A stretch of DNA of 64,000 nt from JAPPHA01 sp965220985 (lineage in GTDB: Bacteria; Pseudomonadota; Alphaproteobacteria; Rhodobacterales; Rhodobacteraceae): the NCBI GenBank assembly GCA_965220985.1, contig OZ244854.1, positions 2,976,001 to 3,040,000 on the forward strand, written 5' to 3'. The first letter of the stretch is position 1. Every line of letters begins with the position of its first letter. The notes under the pieces are model-generated. The model did no database searches, was not told the origin of the DNA, and saw only the letters and a list, made by a program, of their open reading frames with translations. Shown one piece after another: positions 48,680 through 58,066 of the stretch. Made by a program: the position numbers and the translations under genes.

Positions 48680-49442
48680 CATCGGTAACACCAATTCGGG
48701 ATTTGCCGTCCATGACGGGGAGCGCTTCATTGCCGACTGGCGTTGTGCAACGCGGCCCGAACAGACCGCGGATGAGTATTTTGTCTGGTTGCGCAACCTG
48801 ATGGCCTTGCGGGACTCGCCTGTCCAACCTGGGTCGATCGACCGGGTGATCGTGTCGTGCGTGGTTCCCCAGGTTCTGTTCAACATACGCGTGCTGTGCG
48901 ATCGGTATTTCGACTGCCGACCGCTTGTCGTCGGCAAGCCGGAGTGTCGACTCAACGTCGATGTTCGCGTCGACGAAGGGACACTGGTTGGCGCCGATAG
49001 GATGGTGAACACGGTCGGAGCTTTTGATCGCTACGGCGGTGATCTGATCGTGGTCGATTTTGGCACGGCAACGACGTTCGATGTCGTTGACAGCGATGGA
49101 GCCTATGTTGGCGGCGTGATCGCACCGGGAGTCAATCTCTCGATCAGGGCTTTGCATGAAGCGGCGGCGGCCTTGCCGAGAGTCGATGTCGGTGTTCCTG
49201 AGCGCGTTGTCGGAACCAACACGGAAGCGTGCATGCGGTCCGGCCTGTTCTGGGGGTATGTCGGGCTGATCAGGGAAATCTGCTCCCGGATTCAGGAAGA
49301 GCGGCAACGCGAAATGAAGGTCATCGGGACCGGCGGTCTGGCCGGGCTGTTCGAACGCGGGACCGACATCTTTGACGAGACCGACGGTGAATTGACCATG
49401 CACGGGCTTGTGTTGATCGACGCCTTCAACAGGGACAACTGA
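48663..49442 (+). CDS. coaX: Type III pantothenate kinase
   Basis: Phosphorylates pantothenate in coenzyme A synthesis, using the ASKHA fold. The 259-residue protein begins [18 protein letters not shown] and contains VDEGTLVGADRMVNTVGAF, VVDFGTATTFDVVDSDGAYVGGVIAPG and TGGLAGLFE. The ATG at 48663 is chosen as homology starts immediately; it lies inside the 3' end of birA, overlapping it by 17 bases. Confidence 0.95.
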   Translation: MLLAIDIGNTNSGFAVHDGERFIADWRCATRPEQTADEYFVWLRNLMALRDSPVQPGSIDRVIVSCVVPQVLFNIRVLCDRYFDCRPLVVGKPECRLNVDVRVDEGTLVGADRMVNTVGAFDRYGGDLIVVDFGTATTFDVVDSDGAYVGGVIAPGVNLSIRALHEAAAALPRVDVGVPERVVGTNTEACMRSGLFWGYVGLIREICSRIQEERQREMKVIGTGGLAGLFERGTDIFDETDGELTMHGLVLIDAFNRDN

Positions 49443-49443
49443 C

Positions 49444-51111
49444 ATGGGCCTTGATGATCGACTCATTTATCTGCCGCTCGGCGGCTGCGGGATGTTCGGC
49501 GCGAACATGTACGTCTACGGCTGGGGTCCCGAAGGTTCGGAGAGCCTGATCGTCGTCGATTGCGGAATGGGATTTCCCGATGCGGTTTCGGCGCCTGGGG
49601 TCGATATCCTGATTCCCGACGTCTCATGGCTGAAGAGCCGCCTCGATCGGCTTGAGGCGATCTTCATCACCCACGCGCACGAGGACCACGTGGGGGCAAT
49701 CGGCCATGTTCTTCCGGAGCTTGACGTGCCCGTGTTTGCCCGTCGCTTCACTGCCGCCTTTGCCAGAACGAAGTTCGATCAGGCTCCGCGGTACAGACGT
49801 GGAGTGCGCGAGGTGCGGCCTTGGCCGGAAACGGTCGAAGCCGGCCCGTTCCGGGTGTCATTTCTGCCGGTGGCGCACTCGGTCCCCGAGGCGTCCGCGC
49901 TGATCATCGACACGCCTGCGGGGAGAATCGTTCATTCGGGGGACTTCAATCTTGACCGGACGCCGGTGGTTGGAGAGGCACACGACCCTGATCGGATCAA
50001 GCAGGCGGTTGGAGAGGACGTCCTGGCGCTTGTTTGCGATAGCACCAACGTTTTCAATCGGCAGGCCGGACGGTCGGAGGCGACGGTGACCGACCCGGTT
50101 GCTGAACTGATCAAGAAGACTGACGGATTGTTTGCGGCAACGACCTTTGCGTCCAACGTCGGGCGTCTCAAATCGCTGGCAAGGGCAGGGATCAAGGCCG
50201 GCCGGTCCGTCGGCATTGTCGGTCGATCGATGCACAAGATCATGGATATCGCTCGCGACACGGGGGTGCTTGTCGAGTTTCCCGAAGTCGTTCCGTTTGA
50301 AGAATTGCGTGACACTCCACGACACAAGGCGATGCTGATCGTGACGGGAAGCCAGGGCGAACGGCGGGCGGTCTCGACTCAGCTGTCACTGGGGCAATAC
50401 CGCGGGTTTCAATTGGAGGCGGGGGACAGCTTTCTGTTTTCGTCCCGCACGATTCCGGGCAACGAAAAACCGGTCAATGCCATCGCGAACCGCTTCTCGG
50501 CGCGGGGCATCACGGTTTACAGCGCTGAAGGCAGTTCGTTTCACGCTTCGGGGCATGCGTGCCGCCCGGATATCGAGGAGTTCCATGATCTCGTTCGGCC
50601 ACAGATCGTGATTCCGATGCACGGCGAGAACCAGCACCTTCGCGAACATGCGAGTTTGGCGCGGAGTCGCGGCTACCGCTCGCTGTTCGTGACATCGGGA
50701 ATGGTCACTGATCTGTCTTCGACAGATCCCGAGATCGTCGATGTCGTCGAGACCGGAGTGCTTTGTGTCGATGGGTCGACTCGACCTGGTCGAAAGAGCG
50801 TCACGATCCGAGAGCGGCGAAAGATGTCCGAAAGCGGCGTGGTTGCGGCCGCAATCGAATTCGACTTCCAGGGCATGGCGTGGTGTTCTGGGGTTTCGCT
50901 CCGGGGAGTGTCGGAAGCAGGCGATTCCGCTCGATTGGAAAGCGAGTCCCTGCGGGCGACGATTTCGGGCAAGCTCGCTGAGCACGGGCCGCTCGACGAG
51001 GAAAGCGACGAGAAAATCGAGGGAATCGTCAAGCGCGTCGTTCAGGCAACCGCAACCAAGGCCGTGGGCAAAAAACCGGAGGTCATGGTTCTGCTGACTA
51101 GTGACGAATAG
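49444..51111 (+). CDS. rnj: Ribonuclease J
   Basis: Metallo-beta-lactamase/beta-CASP exo- and endoribonuclease, 555 residues, central to mRNA decay and rRNA maturation in many alphaproteobacteria. The zinc motif THAHEDHVGAIGH, LPVAHSVPEASALIIDTPAGRIVHSGDFN, CDSTNVFN, the beta-CASP segment ATTFASNVGRL and HASGHACRPDIEEFHDLVRPQIVIPMHGE are in order, with an RNase J C-terminal domain. It starts one base after the coaX stop. Confidence 0.95.
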   Translation: MGLDDRLIYLPLGGCGMFGANMYVYGWGPEGSESLIVVDCGMGFPDAVSAPGVDILIPDVSWLKSRLDRLEAIFITHAHEDHVGAIGHVLPELDVPVFARRFTAAFARTKFDQAPRYRRGVREVRPWPETVEAGPFRVSFLPVAHSVPEASALIIDTPAGRIVHSGDFNLDRTPVVGEAHDPDRIKQAVGEDVLALVCDSTNVFNRQAGRSEATVTDPVAELIKKTDGLFAATTFASNVGRLKSLARAGIKAGRSVGIVGRSMHKIMDIARDTGVLVEFPEVVPFEELRDTPRHKAMLIVTGSQGERRAVSTQLSLGQYRGFQLEAGDSFLFSSRTIPGNEKPVNAIANRFSARGITVYSAEGSSFHASGHACRPDIEEFHDLVRPQIVIPMHGENQHLREHASLARSRGYRSLFVTSGMVTDLSSTDPEIVDVVETGVLCVDGSTRPGRKSVTIRERRKMSESGVVAAAIEFDFQGMAWCSGVSLRGVSEAGDSARLESESLRATISGKLAEHGPLDEESDEKIEGIVKRVVQATATKAVGKKPEVMVLLTSDE

Positions 51112-51173
51112 AATCCGACGGGCGTGCTTGGCTCGATGAATCGGCAAGCGCGTTCGAGCGACAGGGTTCGAAT

Positions 51174-52640
51174 TCAGTTCGGGGGGCCGGGTTCGACGTT
51201 CGTCCGGCTTGAGCCGAATGGTTCCTTCATGAAGTCGGGCAGATGTTGTCCCATGCCAACGACCGACGCCTTGTTGTCTGCATCGTGCGATGCGGAAGCG
51301 GGCGCAGGTTTCGCTGAGGGCTTTTTCCCCTTCGAACGCTGATTGCGACGTGTGCGCGGTGACGCTTCCTGGTTTGCGGCCTGTTCCGATTTTTGTTCTC
51401 GTTCGGGCCGCGAGGTCCGGCCTTTGGTGCTTTTCGCGCGGCTTGGGCCGCGTCCGGATCCAGAGAGCCCGGAGATTTCCTCTCTCGCAGAGTCCGGCAT
51501 GTCGATTCGGGATACCTTGAGATTGATCAGTTCCTCGATGGCGGCAAGCGCTGCGTTGTCGGTTGGCGTCAGGCTGATCATCAATGCTGAGCCGTGACGT
51601 CCAGCGCGTCCGGTTCTGCCGATCCTGTGGACGTAGTTTTCCGCATTGTTTGGAACGTCGTAGTTGAAGATGTGGCTGACATTCGGGATGTCCAGTCCGC
51701 GAGCGGCCACGTCGGATGCAACGAGCAGCTTGACTTGGCCCTGTCTGAACTCGTCAAGAACGCGCGTGCGGTGACTTTGGTCGAGGTCGCCATGAATGGG
51801 TTTTGCGTCGAATCCGTGAACCTTGAGCGATTTGGCGACGATATCGACGTCAGTCTTTCGATTGCAAAAGACGATGCCGTTGGTGAGTTCGTCGCCCTGG
51901 TCGGAAATCAGGCTGCGCAGGACGATGCGCTTTTCCTTGGCTGACCTGCTTCGGTGTCCGGGCTTGAAAACGCAGACCGACTGTGTGGTGTTTTCGGAGG
52001 TTGTGGCTTGCGGCGCGACCTCGACACGGGCAGGATTCTGCAGGAACTCGCTGGTGATGCGTTCGATTTCCGGTGCCATGGTTGCCGAGAAGAACAGCGT
52101 CTGTCGCGTGAATGGGGTCAGTCGAAAGATTTTTTCGATGTCGGGAATGAAGCCCATGTCGAGCATGCGATCCGCTTCGTCGACGACCATGATCTGGACC
52201 CCGGTCAGGAGCAGTCGGCCTCGTTCGAAGTGATCGAGCAGCCGCCCTGGTGTTGCGATCAAGATGTCGACACCCTTGTCGATCAGCTGATCCTGGCCTT
52301 CGAACCGAACGCCGCCGATCAGCAATGCCATGGAGAGGTTTGCGTATTTCGAATAGGTTTCCACCGCTTCCGCGACTTGTGCTGCGAGTTCGCGCGTGGG
52401 GCACAGGACCAGGGATCGCGGCATTCGCGCCCGGGCTCGGCCGTTGACCAGCGCCGAGACCGTGGGCAAGGCAAAACTCGCCGTCTTGCCGGTGCCGGTC
52501 TGTGCGATTCCAAGGACATCACGTCCCTTGAGTGCGTAGGGAATTGTTTCGGCTTGGATTGGCGTTGGCGTGGTGTAACCGGCATCGGTCACGGCGCTCA
52601 GAACTCGCGGTTCGAGGTCAAATTCGGAAAATGATGTCAT
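51174..52640 (-). CDS. DEAD-box RNA helicase (RhlE-like)
   Basis: ATP-dependent RNA helicase, 488 residues from Met at 52640 (MTSFSEFDLEPRVL). Motifs in order: Q motif YTTPTPIQAETIP, motif I GIAQTGTGKTASFALP, PTRELAAQ, TPGRLLD, DEAD in VVDEADRMLDMGF, SAT, then ARGLDIPNV and HRIGRTGRAGR. A basic, low-complexity tail of about 110 residues follows, typical of RhlE/SrmB-like proteins that act on ribosome assembly or RNA decay. A start at 52658 is also possible. It is convergent with rnj. Confidence 0.94.
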   Translation of the reverse strand: MTSFSEFDLEPRVLSAVTDAGYTTPTPIQAETIPYALKGRDVLGIAQTGTGKTASFALPTVSALVNGRARARMPRSLVLCPTRELAAQVAEAVETYSKYANLSMALLIGGVRFEGQDQLIDKGVDILIATPGRLLDHFERGRLLLTGVQIMVVDEADRMLDMGFIPDIEKIFRLTPFTRQTLFFSATMAPEIERITSEFLQNPARVEVAPQATTSENTTQSVCVFKPGHRSRSAKEKRIVLRSLISDQGDELTNGIVFCNRKTDVDIVAKSLKVHGFDAKPIHGDLDQSHRTRVLDEFRQGQVKLLVASDVAARGLDIPNVSHIFNYDVPNNAENYVHRIGRTGRAGRHGSALMISLTPTDNAALAAIEELINLKVSRIDMPDSAREEISGLSGSGRGPSRAKSTKGRTSRPEREQKSEQAANQEASPRTRRNQRSKGKKPSAKPAPASASHDADNKASVVGMGQHLPDFMKEPFGSSRTNVEPGPPN

Positions 52641-52852
52641 GAATTCTGTCGTCGGCATGTCGTCGCATGGAGGGGAGCAGGCAATTTCAATCGAAATGAC
52701 GACCGAATCGACTCCCGACCCTTGCCGAGTGGATATGCTCACGCGCCGTTTGTGTCAAATGCGCCGACGGGCAGTGCTTCCTGCGGAGATCAAGCTGCCA
52801 TGGCGAACCGAGATGGAGAAGACGCACAACTCGACTGATACTCGATCTGCAC

Positions 52853-53122
52853 CTATTCGTCATCTCTCTTGTCTCTTGTTGTCATCCAAATCATAGAAAT
52901 GATGGCAGCTACCAACACTCCATACTTGAAAAACATTTCGCCTGCAGATACATTTCTGACACCATCAGAGTCCCTTGTAAGGAATCCATATATTGGCCAA
53001 AAAAAAGAAGATAATGAAGGAAAAATCATCAAAAATCTTTGAAAAAAACCCAACAATACTCTGTCAATCTTGTCGACAATTTCAGAGAATTTTCTTTTTT
53101 TGCCATCAATAGACTCGCTCAT
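52853..53122 (-). CDS. Small AT-rich membrane protein
   Basis: An 89-residue protein with a GAAGGA site just before the ATG at 53122. It has two hydrophobic segments (RVLLGFFQRFLMIFPSLSSFFWPIYGF and FFKYGVLVAAIISMIWM) separated by a short loop, with charged ends. Its base composition and codons (many ATA, AAA, TTT) are clearly more AT-rich than those of neighbouring genes, which suggests recent transfer. No family is recognised. It lies downstream of the second dehydrogenase-like gene. Confidence 0.55.
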   Translation of the reverse strand: MSESIDGKKRKFSEIVDKIDRVLLGFFQRFLMIFPSLSSFFWPIYGFLTRDSDGVRNVSAGEMFFKYGVLVAAIISMIWMTTRDKRDDE

Positions 53123-53380
53123 TTTCCTTCAAACAGAAAAAGCGATCCAAATGTCGTCAGTGACACGCCTGCGCTGCGTCGAATCCGGATCCACAGCCCC
53201 GTAACGGCCAAACGCCACAATCGTGCGACCAAAAAACATTTCGACGCCGTCAATGATAGAGATGCCGACAACGGCACACGCGTGCAACTGTGTCAAGTAT
53301 CTGGTTTGGTGCTGAGACAAATGAGAGTCCAGAAACACTCGAGCGCATGGAGAATTCGACAAACGACACTCTGTATCCTT

Positions 53381-54436
53381 TCAGGCACCGTATGCATTGG
53401 CAAGCCTGTTTCTGAGATCAGAAATGAACCCACGCGAGATCGACACGTCATGGGCGATGGAGTGCCAAAGTCCGACTTCATGGACGTAGCCGCGCATCGT
53501 CGTCAGCCCGTCTTCCAACTGGTCCCATGTCAACCCCATGGCTTCGGGCCGAATGTCGAGCCCAATGCGCGAAATCGTGTCGAGCATTTCATCCGCGCCG
53601 TCCTCGTGGAGCATCGACCCCACGACGACGCCAAGCCCAACCGGTTGGCCATGCAAGAATTTCTTGCCCGTCACTTTTTCCAGGGTGTAGAACAGGAAGT
53701 GCTCGGTTCCCTCGATGTGCCGGGGACACCAGCCGGCTCCGTGATACGTGGTGCCCCATTTCAGCCCATCGACCAGTGCCGCGATGCCGCGCTTGTTCAA
53801 TGCCCGGATGTTGTCAGCGTTCTCGACGATGGCCCGCACCTTCGCGAGCGACTGCTGCGCAAGAGCGTCGTCGTATCGCCATTTTTCTTCGATCTTGCCC
53901 TCCGCTTCGGCGTAGCGCCAATCGAGCACGCCGGTGTGGAAACACAATACATCTCCGATCCCTGACCAATTCAGCGCCGGCGGGCAGGCGGCGATGACGT
54001 CGTAATCGATATAGACTGCCTGTGGCACTGCCCAACCGCGGTAGATCACCTTGCTGCCGACCCGCACCCCGCTGCGCTGGCCGTAAACAGCGTTGACCGA
54101 TAGGGCTGTTGGTGCCTGAAACAGCGGCAGGTTCAGGCGCCAAGAGAAATACTTGGCCACGTCCAGTGCCTGACCACCGCCGAGCCCGACGATGGCGCGC
54201 ACCTCCGGCAGAGAGGAGGCCTCCCTCTCCAGGTCCGCTTGCTGAATGGAGCCGCAAATGTACGCATGGCACTCGGCGCCATCGAAGTGGTGGCCAAAGA
54301 TTGGCCACAAGTCCTCCATCGTCACCACAAGAAAAGGCGGATTGACGAAATTCTTGAACTCGTCGAGCAACCCTCTCCCGAAAACAGTGGGAAAGCCATA
54401 GTCCAGCTTCGGTCCATCTTCGCGATCGTGCGGCAT
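53381..54436 (-). CDS. sn-glycerol-1-phosphate dehydrogenase-like protein, copy 2
   Basis: A 351-residue member of the AraM/EgsA branch of the iron-containing alcohol dehydrogenase/dehydroquinate synthase superfamily. VGLGGGQALDVAKYFSWRLNLP binds NAD(P), GIGDVLCFHTGVLDW matches the family GxGDxxxxxxxxxDW block, and EGTEHFLFY and KFLHGQPVGLG supply metal-binding His residues. The 3'-most metabolic gene of the operon, it lies about 110 bases after the SDR and is a clear paralogue of the gene at 58063. The substrate is inferred to be a phosphorylated glycerol-like alcohol. Confidence 0.78.
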   Translation of the reverse strand: MPHDREDGPKLDYGFPTVFGRGLLDEFKNFVNPPFLVVTMEDLWPIFGHHFDGAECHAYICGSIQQADLEREASSLPEVRAIVGLGGGQALDVAKYFSWRLNLPLFQAPTALSVNAVYGQRSGVRVGSKVIYRGWAVPQAVYIDYDVIAACPPALNWSGIGDVLCFHTGVLDWRYAEAEGKIEEKWRYDDALAQQSLAKVRAIVENADNIRALNKRGIAALVDGLKWGTTYHGAGWCPRHIEGTEHFLFYTLEKVTGKKFLHGQPVGLGVVVGSMLHEDGADEMLDTISRIGLDIRPEAMGLTWDQLEDGLTTMRGYVHEVGLWHSIAHDVSISRGFISDLRNRLANAYGA

Positions 54437-54545
54437 GGGTGGTTCCTTCAGTGAATTTCGGCCAGAAATGAGTCGAATGGCCGGGCAACCTCGCGGGGAG
54501 CAACGGACGTATTTCCGACATCACTGAAGTTGCGTGGAGGTTTCA

Positions 54546-55322
54546 TCAATAGGTCGCTGTCAATCCGCCGTCGACGCAGATCGTCTGACCGGTGATGTAT
54601 TTCGACTGATCAGACAAAAGGAACACAAAGGCTCCGGCACAGTCCTCTGGCGTGCCCGGACGACGCAGGGGGATGCGTCCCGCATCTATGTAATGTGTCT
54701 TGAAGTCTTCGAGTTCGTGCTCGTGCTCGCCCGTGTCGGTCAGGGCCATTCGCGTATCGATGAAGCCTGGTGCGACCGCATTGACGCGCAAACCTGTTTT
54801 TCCAAAATCGACGGCCATCGAGCGCGTCAGCATGTGGAGCCCGCCCTTGGCGCTCGCATAAGCGGCGGACCGGGGCACTCCGAAGAATGACTGAGTCGAC
54901 AATGTGTTGACGATTGCGGGCGATCGGGACCGACTGAGCATGGGCAGCGCAGCCCGCGTCACTCGCAATGCACCTGTCAGGTTGACGTTCAGAACCTCGG
55001 CAAACCGGCTGTCTGACACAGTTCCCGCATCTCCGATATCCAGAATGGCCGCATTGTTGACCAAACCGTCAATGCAGGGCCAGTCGTCAATCGAAACCAG
55101 GCACTCGTTGACGCTTGCTGGATCACCCACATCGATTGTCGCAAACCGAATGGTACCCGCATTTCTGGTCAATCTTGCCTCGGCTTCGTGCAGGGCCTCT
55201 TCGTCGACATCGGTCGCCAGGACTTCCGCGCCGGCTGCCAGACATGCTTCAACGACACCGAGGCCGATTCCGCGGGCGGCCCCCGTGACGACAATTCTGC
55301 AGCCTTCAAGTTGCATGACCAT
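54546..55322 (-). CDS. SDR-family short-chain dehydrogenase
   Basis: NAD(P)-dependent dehydrogenase of 258 residues with a Rossmann fold. It has TGAARGIGLGV, DVDE for cofactor choice, NNAAILD, a Ser in NTLSTQSF, YASAKGG as the YxxxK catalytic pair and a GGLTATY C-terminus. It overlaps the 3' end of the PLP-enzyme gene by 17 bases (or starts at the Met two codons later). In context it is likely to oxidise or reduce a hydroxyl of the operon's sugar-like substrate. Confidence 0.9.
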   Translation of the reverse strand: MVMQLEGCRIVVTGAARGIGLGVVEACLAAGAEVLATDVDEEALHEAEARLTRNAGTIRFATIDVGDPASVNECLVSIDDWPCIDGLVNNAAILDIGDAGTVSDSRFAEVLNVNLTGALRVTRAALPMLSRSRSPAIVNTLSTQSFFGVPRSAAYASAKGGLHMLTRSMAVDFGKTGLRVNAVAPGFIDTRMALTDTGEHEHELEDFKTHYIDAGRIPLRRPGTPEDCAGAFVFLLSDQSKYITGQTICVDGGLTATY

Positions 55323-56508
55323 TCCAATTCATTGCCGCAGCTTCGCGATCGCGTTTCACGTCGCTCCAAGTCTTGGAGCGCCCGGTTCCGGTTTTCTTGA
55401 ATTCGGTGGCCTCTTCGACGATTGCGGCCGCGACCGAAACAGCCTCGTCATCCATCAGATTGCAGGGATCGAGATAGATTTCCTGTCTTTCGATCAGATC
55501 GTCGCGGACGATGATGCGCGGCGAGCGTTTAGCCAGTTTGTCGGCCAGTTCCCATGCGTTGAAGCCGGCAGTATCCGGACTCACGACGATACGAAGCCGC
55601 GTTATCGGATTGCCGGTCCAGTCTTCATGACGCGAAAGATTCAGCCCTTCAACCGTGGACAATTCGCGCAGCCAGAGTTCGACGCGCCTGTCTTCGGCGG
55701 CTTTTGCTGCGACATGATCCCTCTTTTCCCACAGTTCGAGCGCTGCCATCGCGCCGACGACGCTCTCCTTTCCCGCCTTCATCGTGCGGCCAATTCCCCG
55801 TTGCTGAAGATACGTGGCGCGGACCAGATCGGCTGACCCTGCAACGATGCCGCTGGTGACACCGGAAAGAAACTTGTGACCGGAATATATCGCGGCGCTC
55901 GCTCCAAGCGCGATTGGACCGGCGAGATCATATTCCGAGGCCATGTCCACGATCACAGGTACACCATGATCGCGGCAAAGGTCGACAAAAACGTCCATCG
56001 GCATCTCGTTTTCGCGCACCGTATGGTGCGATACCACATACATTGCCGCGGCAGCTCCCTGTTCCAATGCCGATTTTAGGTGCCAGGTCTCGCAGGTGGT
56101 GGCCGTACCGACTGGCACCACTTCGGCTCCAGCAAGTCTGATCGCCTGATCAACAGGCGCGCCGTAATTGATCATGTGACCCATTGGCAAAATCACTCGG
56201 CGTTCGCCCGTTGCTGCCGGAAGAGCTTCGATCCTTGCAAGGTTGTCGCCCGTCAAGCACGCCGCGACGCATTGAGTCAGTGCGGCTGCCGAACAGGCCG
56301 TCACGCAACCGGCCTCGGCTCCGGTCAGGCGGGCAATCACTGCGCCAGCCTTGGACTGCAACTCGTCCATCCCGACAAATCCGCTCAGAATCGTGTCGAC
56401 ATAGCCGCGAACGTCCTCGGGCACGCGCGAAGCGCCAATGCTGGTCATGGTGCCCGAGGCATTGATGACAGGTGTCAGGCCCCAATGAGAAAAAGGATCT
56501 CGTGTCAT
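55306..56508 (-). CDS. SelA-like PLP enzyme, related to D-glucosaminate-6-phosphate ammonia-lyase
   Basis: A 400-residue PLP-dependent enzyme of the SelA/DgaE-type branch. It begins LTPVINASGTMTSIGASRVPEDV, contains LTGAEAGCVTACSAAALT, VPVIVDMASEY and the PLP Lys motif SGHKFLSGVTSGI. Relatives eliminate ammonia from 2-amino-2-deoxy-D-gluconate 6-phosphate to give a keto-deoxy sugar acid. I infer an elimination on an amino sugar acid or similar compound. It overlaps the ABC ATPase gene by four bases and the SDR gene by 17. Confidence 0.8.
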   Translation of the reverse strand: MTRDPFSHWGLTPVINASGTMTSIGASRVPEDVRGYVDTILSGFVGMDELQSKAGAVIARLTGAEAGCVTACSAAALTQCVAACLTGDNLARIEALPAATGERRVILPMGHMINYGAPVDQAIRLAGAEVVPVGTATTCETWHLKSALEQGAAAAMYVVSHHTVRENEMPMDVFVDLCRDHGVPVIVDMASEYDLAGPIALGASAAIYSGHKFLSGVTSGIVAGSADLVRATYLQQRGIGRTMKAGKESVVGAMAALELWEKRDHVAAKAAEDRRVELWLRELSTVEGLNLSRHEDWTGNPITRLRIVVSPDTAGFNAWELADKLAKRSPRIIVRDDLIERQEIYLDPCNLMDDEAVSVAAAIVEEATEFKKTGTGRSKTWSDVKRDREAAAMNWNGHAT

Positions 56509-57554
56509 GCCATGCGTTCCCCGCTGGAAGCATCGAATGCGTGCAGGCTGCTCGGACGAACCGAAACTGAAACAGTTTCGTTCGGTGCCAGCCTCTTTCG
56601 AGTCTCGCCGCTTGTTCGGGCGATCAATGAACAGCCATTCGGAGAACTCAAGTGCAGAAGCGCCTCATGCCCCAGGTTTTCGATGCGGGTCACTCTGGCC
56701 TCTCCGAGATCAAGCGCATCCTCGGAAGAGTCGATCATGATGTCTTCAGGCCGGACGCCAAGAATTCCAGCCCGGCCTCCAATTGGATCGGCGGTCGGAT
56801 CCGAAGACGCCAAGAGGTCTTTCGGGGTCAAAAGGTTCATGCGCGGGCTGCCAATGAAGCCGGCAACAAACGTGTTGGCTGGCCTCTCGTAGAGTTCGGA
56901 TGGGGCACCGACCTGCATGATCTGCCCCTTGTTCATGACCGCGATTCGATCACCCATCGTCATCGCTTCGACCTGGTCGTGGGTGACATAGACCGTGGTC
57001 GTGGCGAGATTGCTTTGCATTTCCGATATCTCTCCGCGCATCTGCACCCTGAGTTCAGCGTCGAGGTTTGAAAGCGGTTCGTCAAAGAGAAAAGCGTCCG
57101 GCCTTCGAATCATCGCGCGCCCAAGCGCCACGCGCTGTGCCTGACCTCCCGACAACTGCCGGGGTTTTCGGTCCAATAGGGTGTCCAGGCCCAAGAGTTC
57201 GGCCACCCGCATGACTTCGCTCACGACCGTTGCGTTCTCGGTCTTGCGGAGTTTCAAACCGAACGACAGGTTGTCGCGGACTGACATGTTGGGGAAAAGC
57301 GCATAGGACTGGAAAACCATGGATATGTTGCGTTCCGCCGGCGTGAGCGAATTTGCCCGCATCCCGCCAATGTACAGATCGCCTTCTGAAATGTCCTCGA
57401 GGCCGGCAATCATCCGCAATGTGGTTGATTTCGCGCAGCCTGACGGGCCAACGAGAACCATGAACTCGCCTTCGCCGACATGGAGATTGAGGTCGCGAAT
57501 GACCTCGGTCTCCCCGTACCGCTTTGCTGCATTGGCGAAGCGAATCTCGCTCAT
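56505..57554 (-). CDS. ABC transporter ATP-binding protein (UgpC/MalK type)
   Basis: Energises the import of the operon's substrate. The 349-residue protein has the NBD motifs Walker A VGPSGCAKSTTLR, the Q-loop region MVFQSYALFPNMSV, the signature LSGGQAQRVALGRAM, Walker B FLFDEPLSNLDAELR and the H-loop VYVTHDQVEA, plus a C-terminal OB-type regulatory domain. The Walker A Gly before Lys is Ala (GCAKST), an unusual but not unknown variant. It is coupled to both neighbours by 4-base overlaps. Confidence 0.93.
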   Translation of the reverse strand: MSEIRFANAAKRYGETEVIRDLNLHVGEGEFMVLVGPSGCAKSTTLRMIAGLEDISEGDLYIGGMRANSLTPAERNISMVFQSYALFPNMSVRDNLSFGLKLRKTENATVVSEVMRVAELLGLDTLLDRKPRQLSGGQAQRVALGRAMIRRPDAFLFDEPLSNLDAELRVQMRGEISEMQSNLATTTVYVTHDQVEAMTMGDRIAVMNKGQIMQVGAPSELYERPANTFVAGFIGSPRMNLLTPKDLLASSDPTADPIGGRAGILGVRPEDIMIDSSEDALDLGEARVTRIENLGHEALLHLSSPNGCSLIARTSGETRKRLAPNETVSVSVRPSSLHAFDASSGERMA

Positions 57555-58066
57555 GGAGCGGGCCTCCAGTCGCGTGAGATCGAGACGATTGCGTCGATCT
57601 CGACCGTGATGTTTCCCGGCAACGACCCCATGCCGACCGCTGCGCGCGCGTGGCGCCCTCGCTGCCCGAACACCTCGCAGAAAAGGTCAGAACAGCCATT
57701 CAGGACAATCGGGTGATCCGCAAACTCGGCAACGGCATTCACCATGCCATAGACGCGCTGAATCTTGGCGACATGATCCAGCGATCCGAGAATCTCCCGC
57801 ATGGCGGAGACAAGGACAAGTCCGGTCCGTCTTGCGTGTATTGCAGCCTCTTCGGCGGTGACATCAAGGCCGACCTTGCCGGTGGCAAGACTGCCGTCAT
57901 CCATGAGCGGGCCTTGGCCGGAGAGATACAGAGTCGTTCCATCGATGGAGCCAAGGTCAAAATTGCCAACCGGGGCAGGGACCTGTGGAAGCCGCAGACC
58001 AAGACGGGCAAGTCGTTCTTCGGGCAGCATCGCGTCGTCGCGCTTGATTTTCAGAGTCGCTGTCAC
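57551..58066 (-). CDS. RidA/YjgF-family protein
   Basis: A 171-residue member of the RidA family, which hydrolyses reactive enamine/imine intermediates formed by PLP enzymes. It has LGSIDGTTLYLSGQGPLMDDGSLATGKVG, a LDHVAKIQRVYGMVNA core and an HARAAVGMGSLPGNITVEIDAIVS end. It is a longer, divergent subgroup rather than the archetypal RidA. Its position beside a PLP lyase supports a role in clearing that enzyme's imine product. It overlaps both neighbours by four bases. Confidence 0.88.
   Translation of the reverse strand: MTATLKIKRDDAMLPEERLARLGLRLPQVPAPVGNFDLGSIDGTTLYLSGQGPLMDDGSLATGKVGLDVTAEEAAIHARRTGLVLVSAMREILGSLDHVAKIQRVYGMVNAVAEFADHPIVLNGCSDLFCEVFGQRGRHARAAVGMGSLPGNITVEIDAIVSISRDWRPAP

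Noticed and set aside
53129..53362. 77-codon minus-strand frame just upstream of the small AT-rich membrane gene
   Set aside because: No ribosome binding site and no recognisable sequence; only weakly protein-like. Position alone does not support it.
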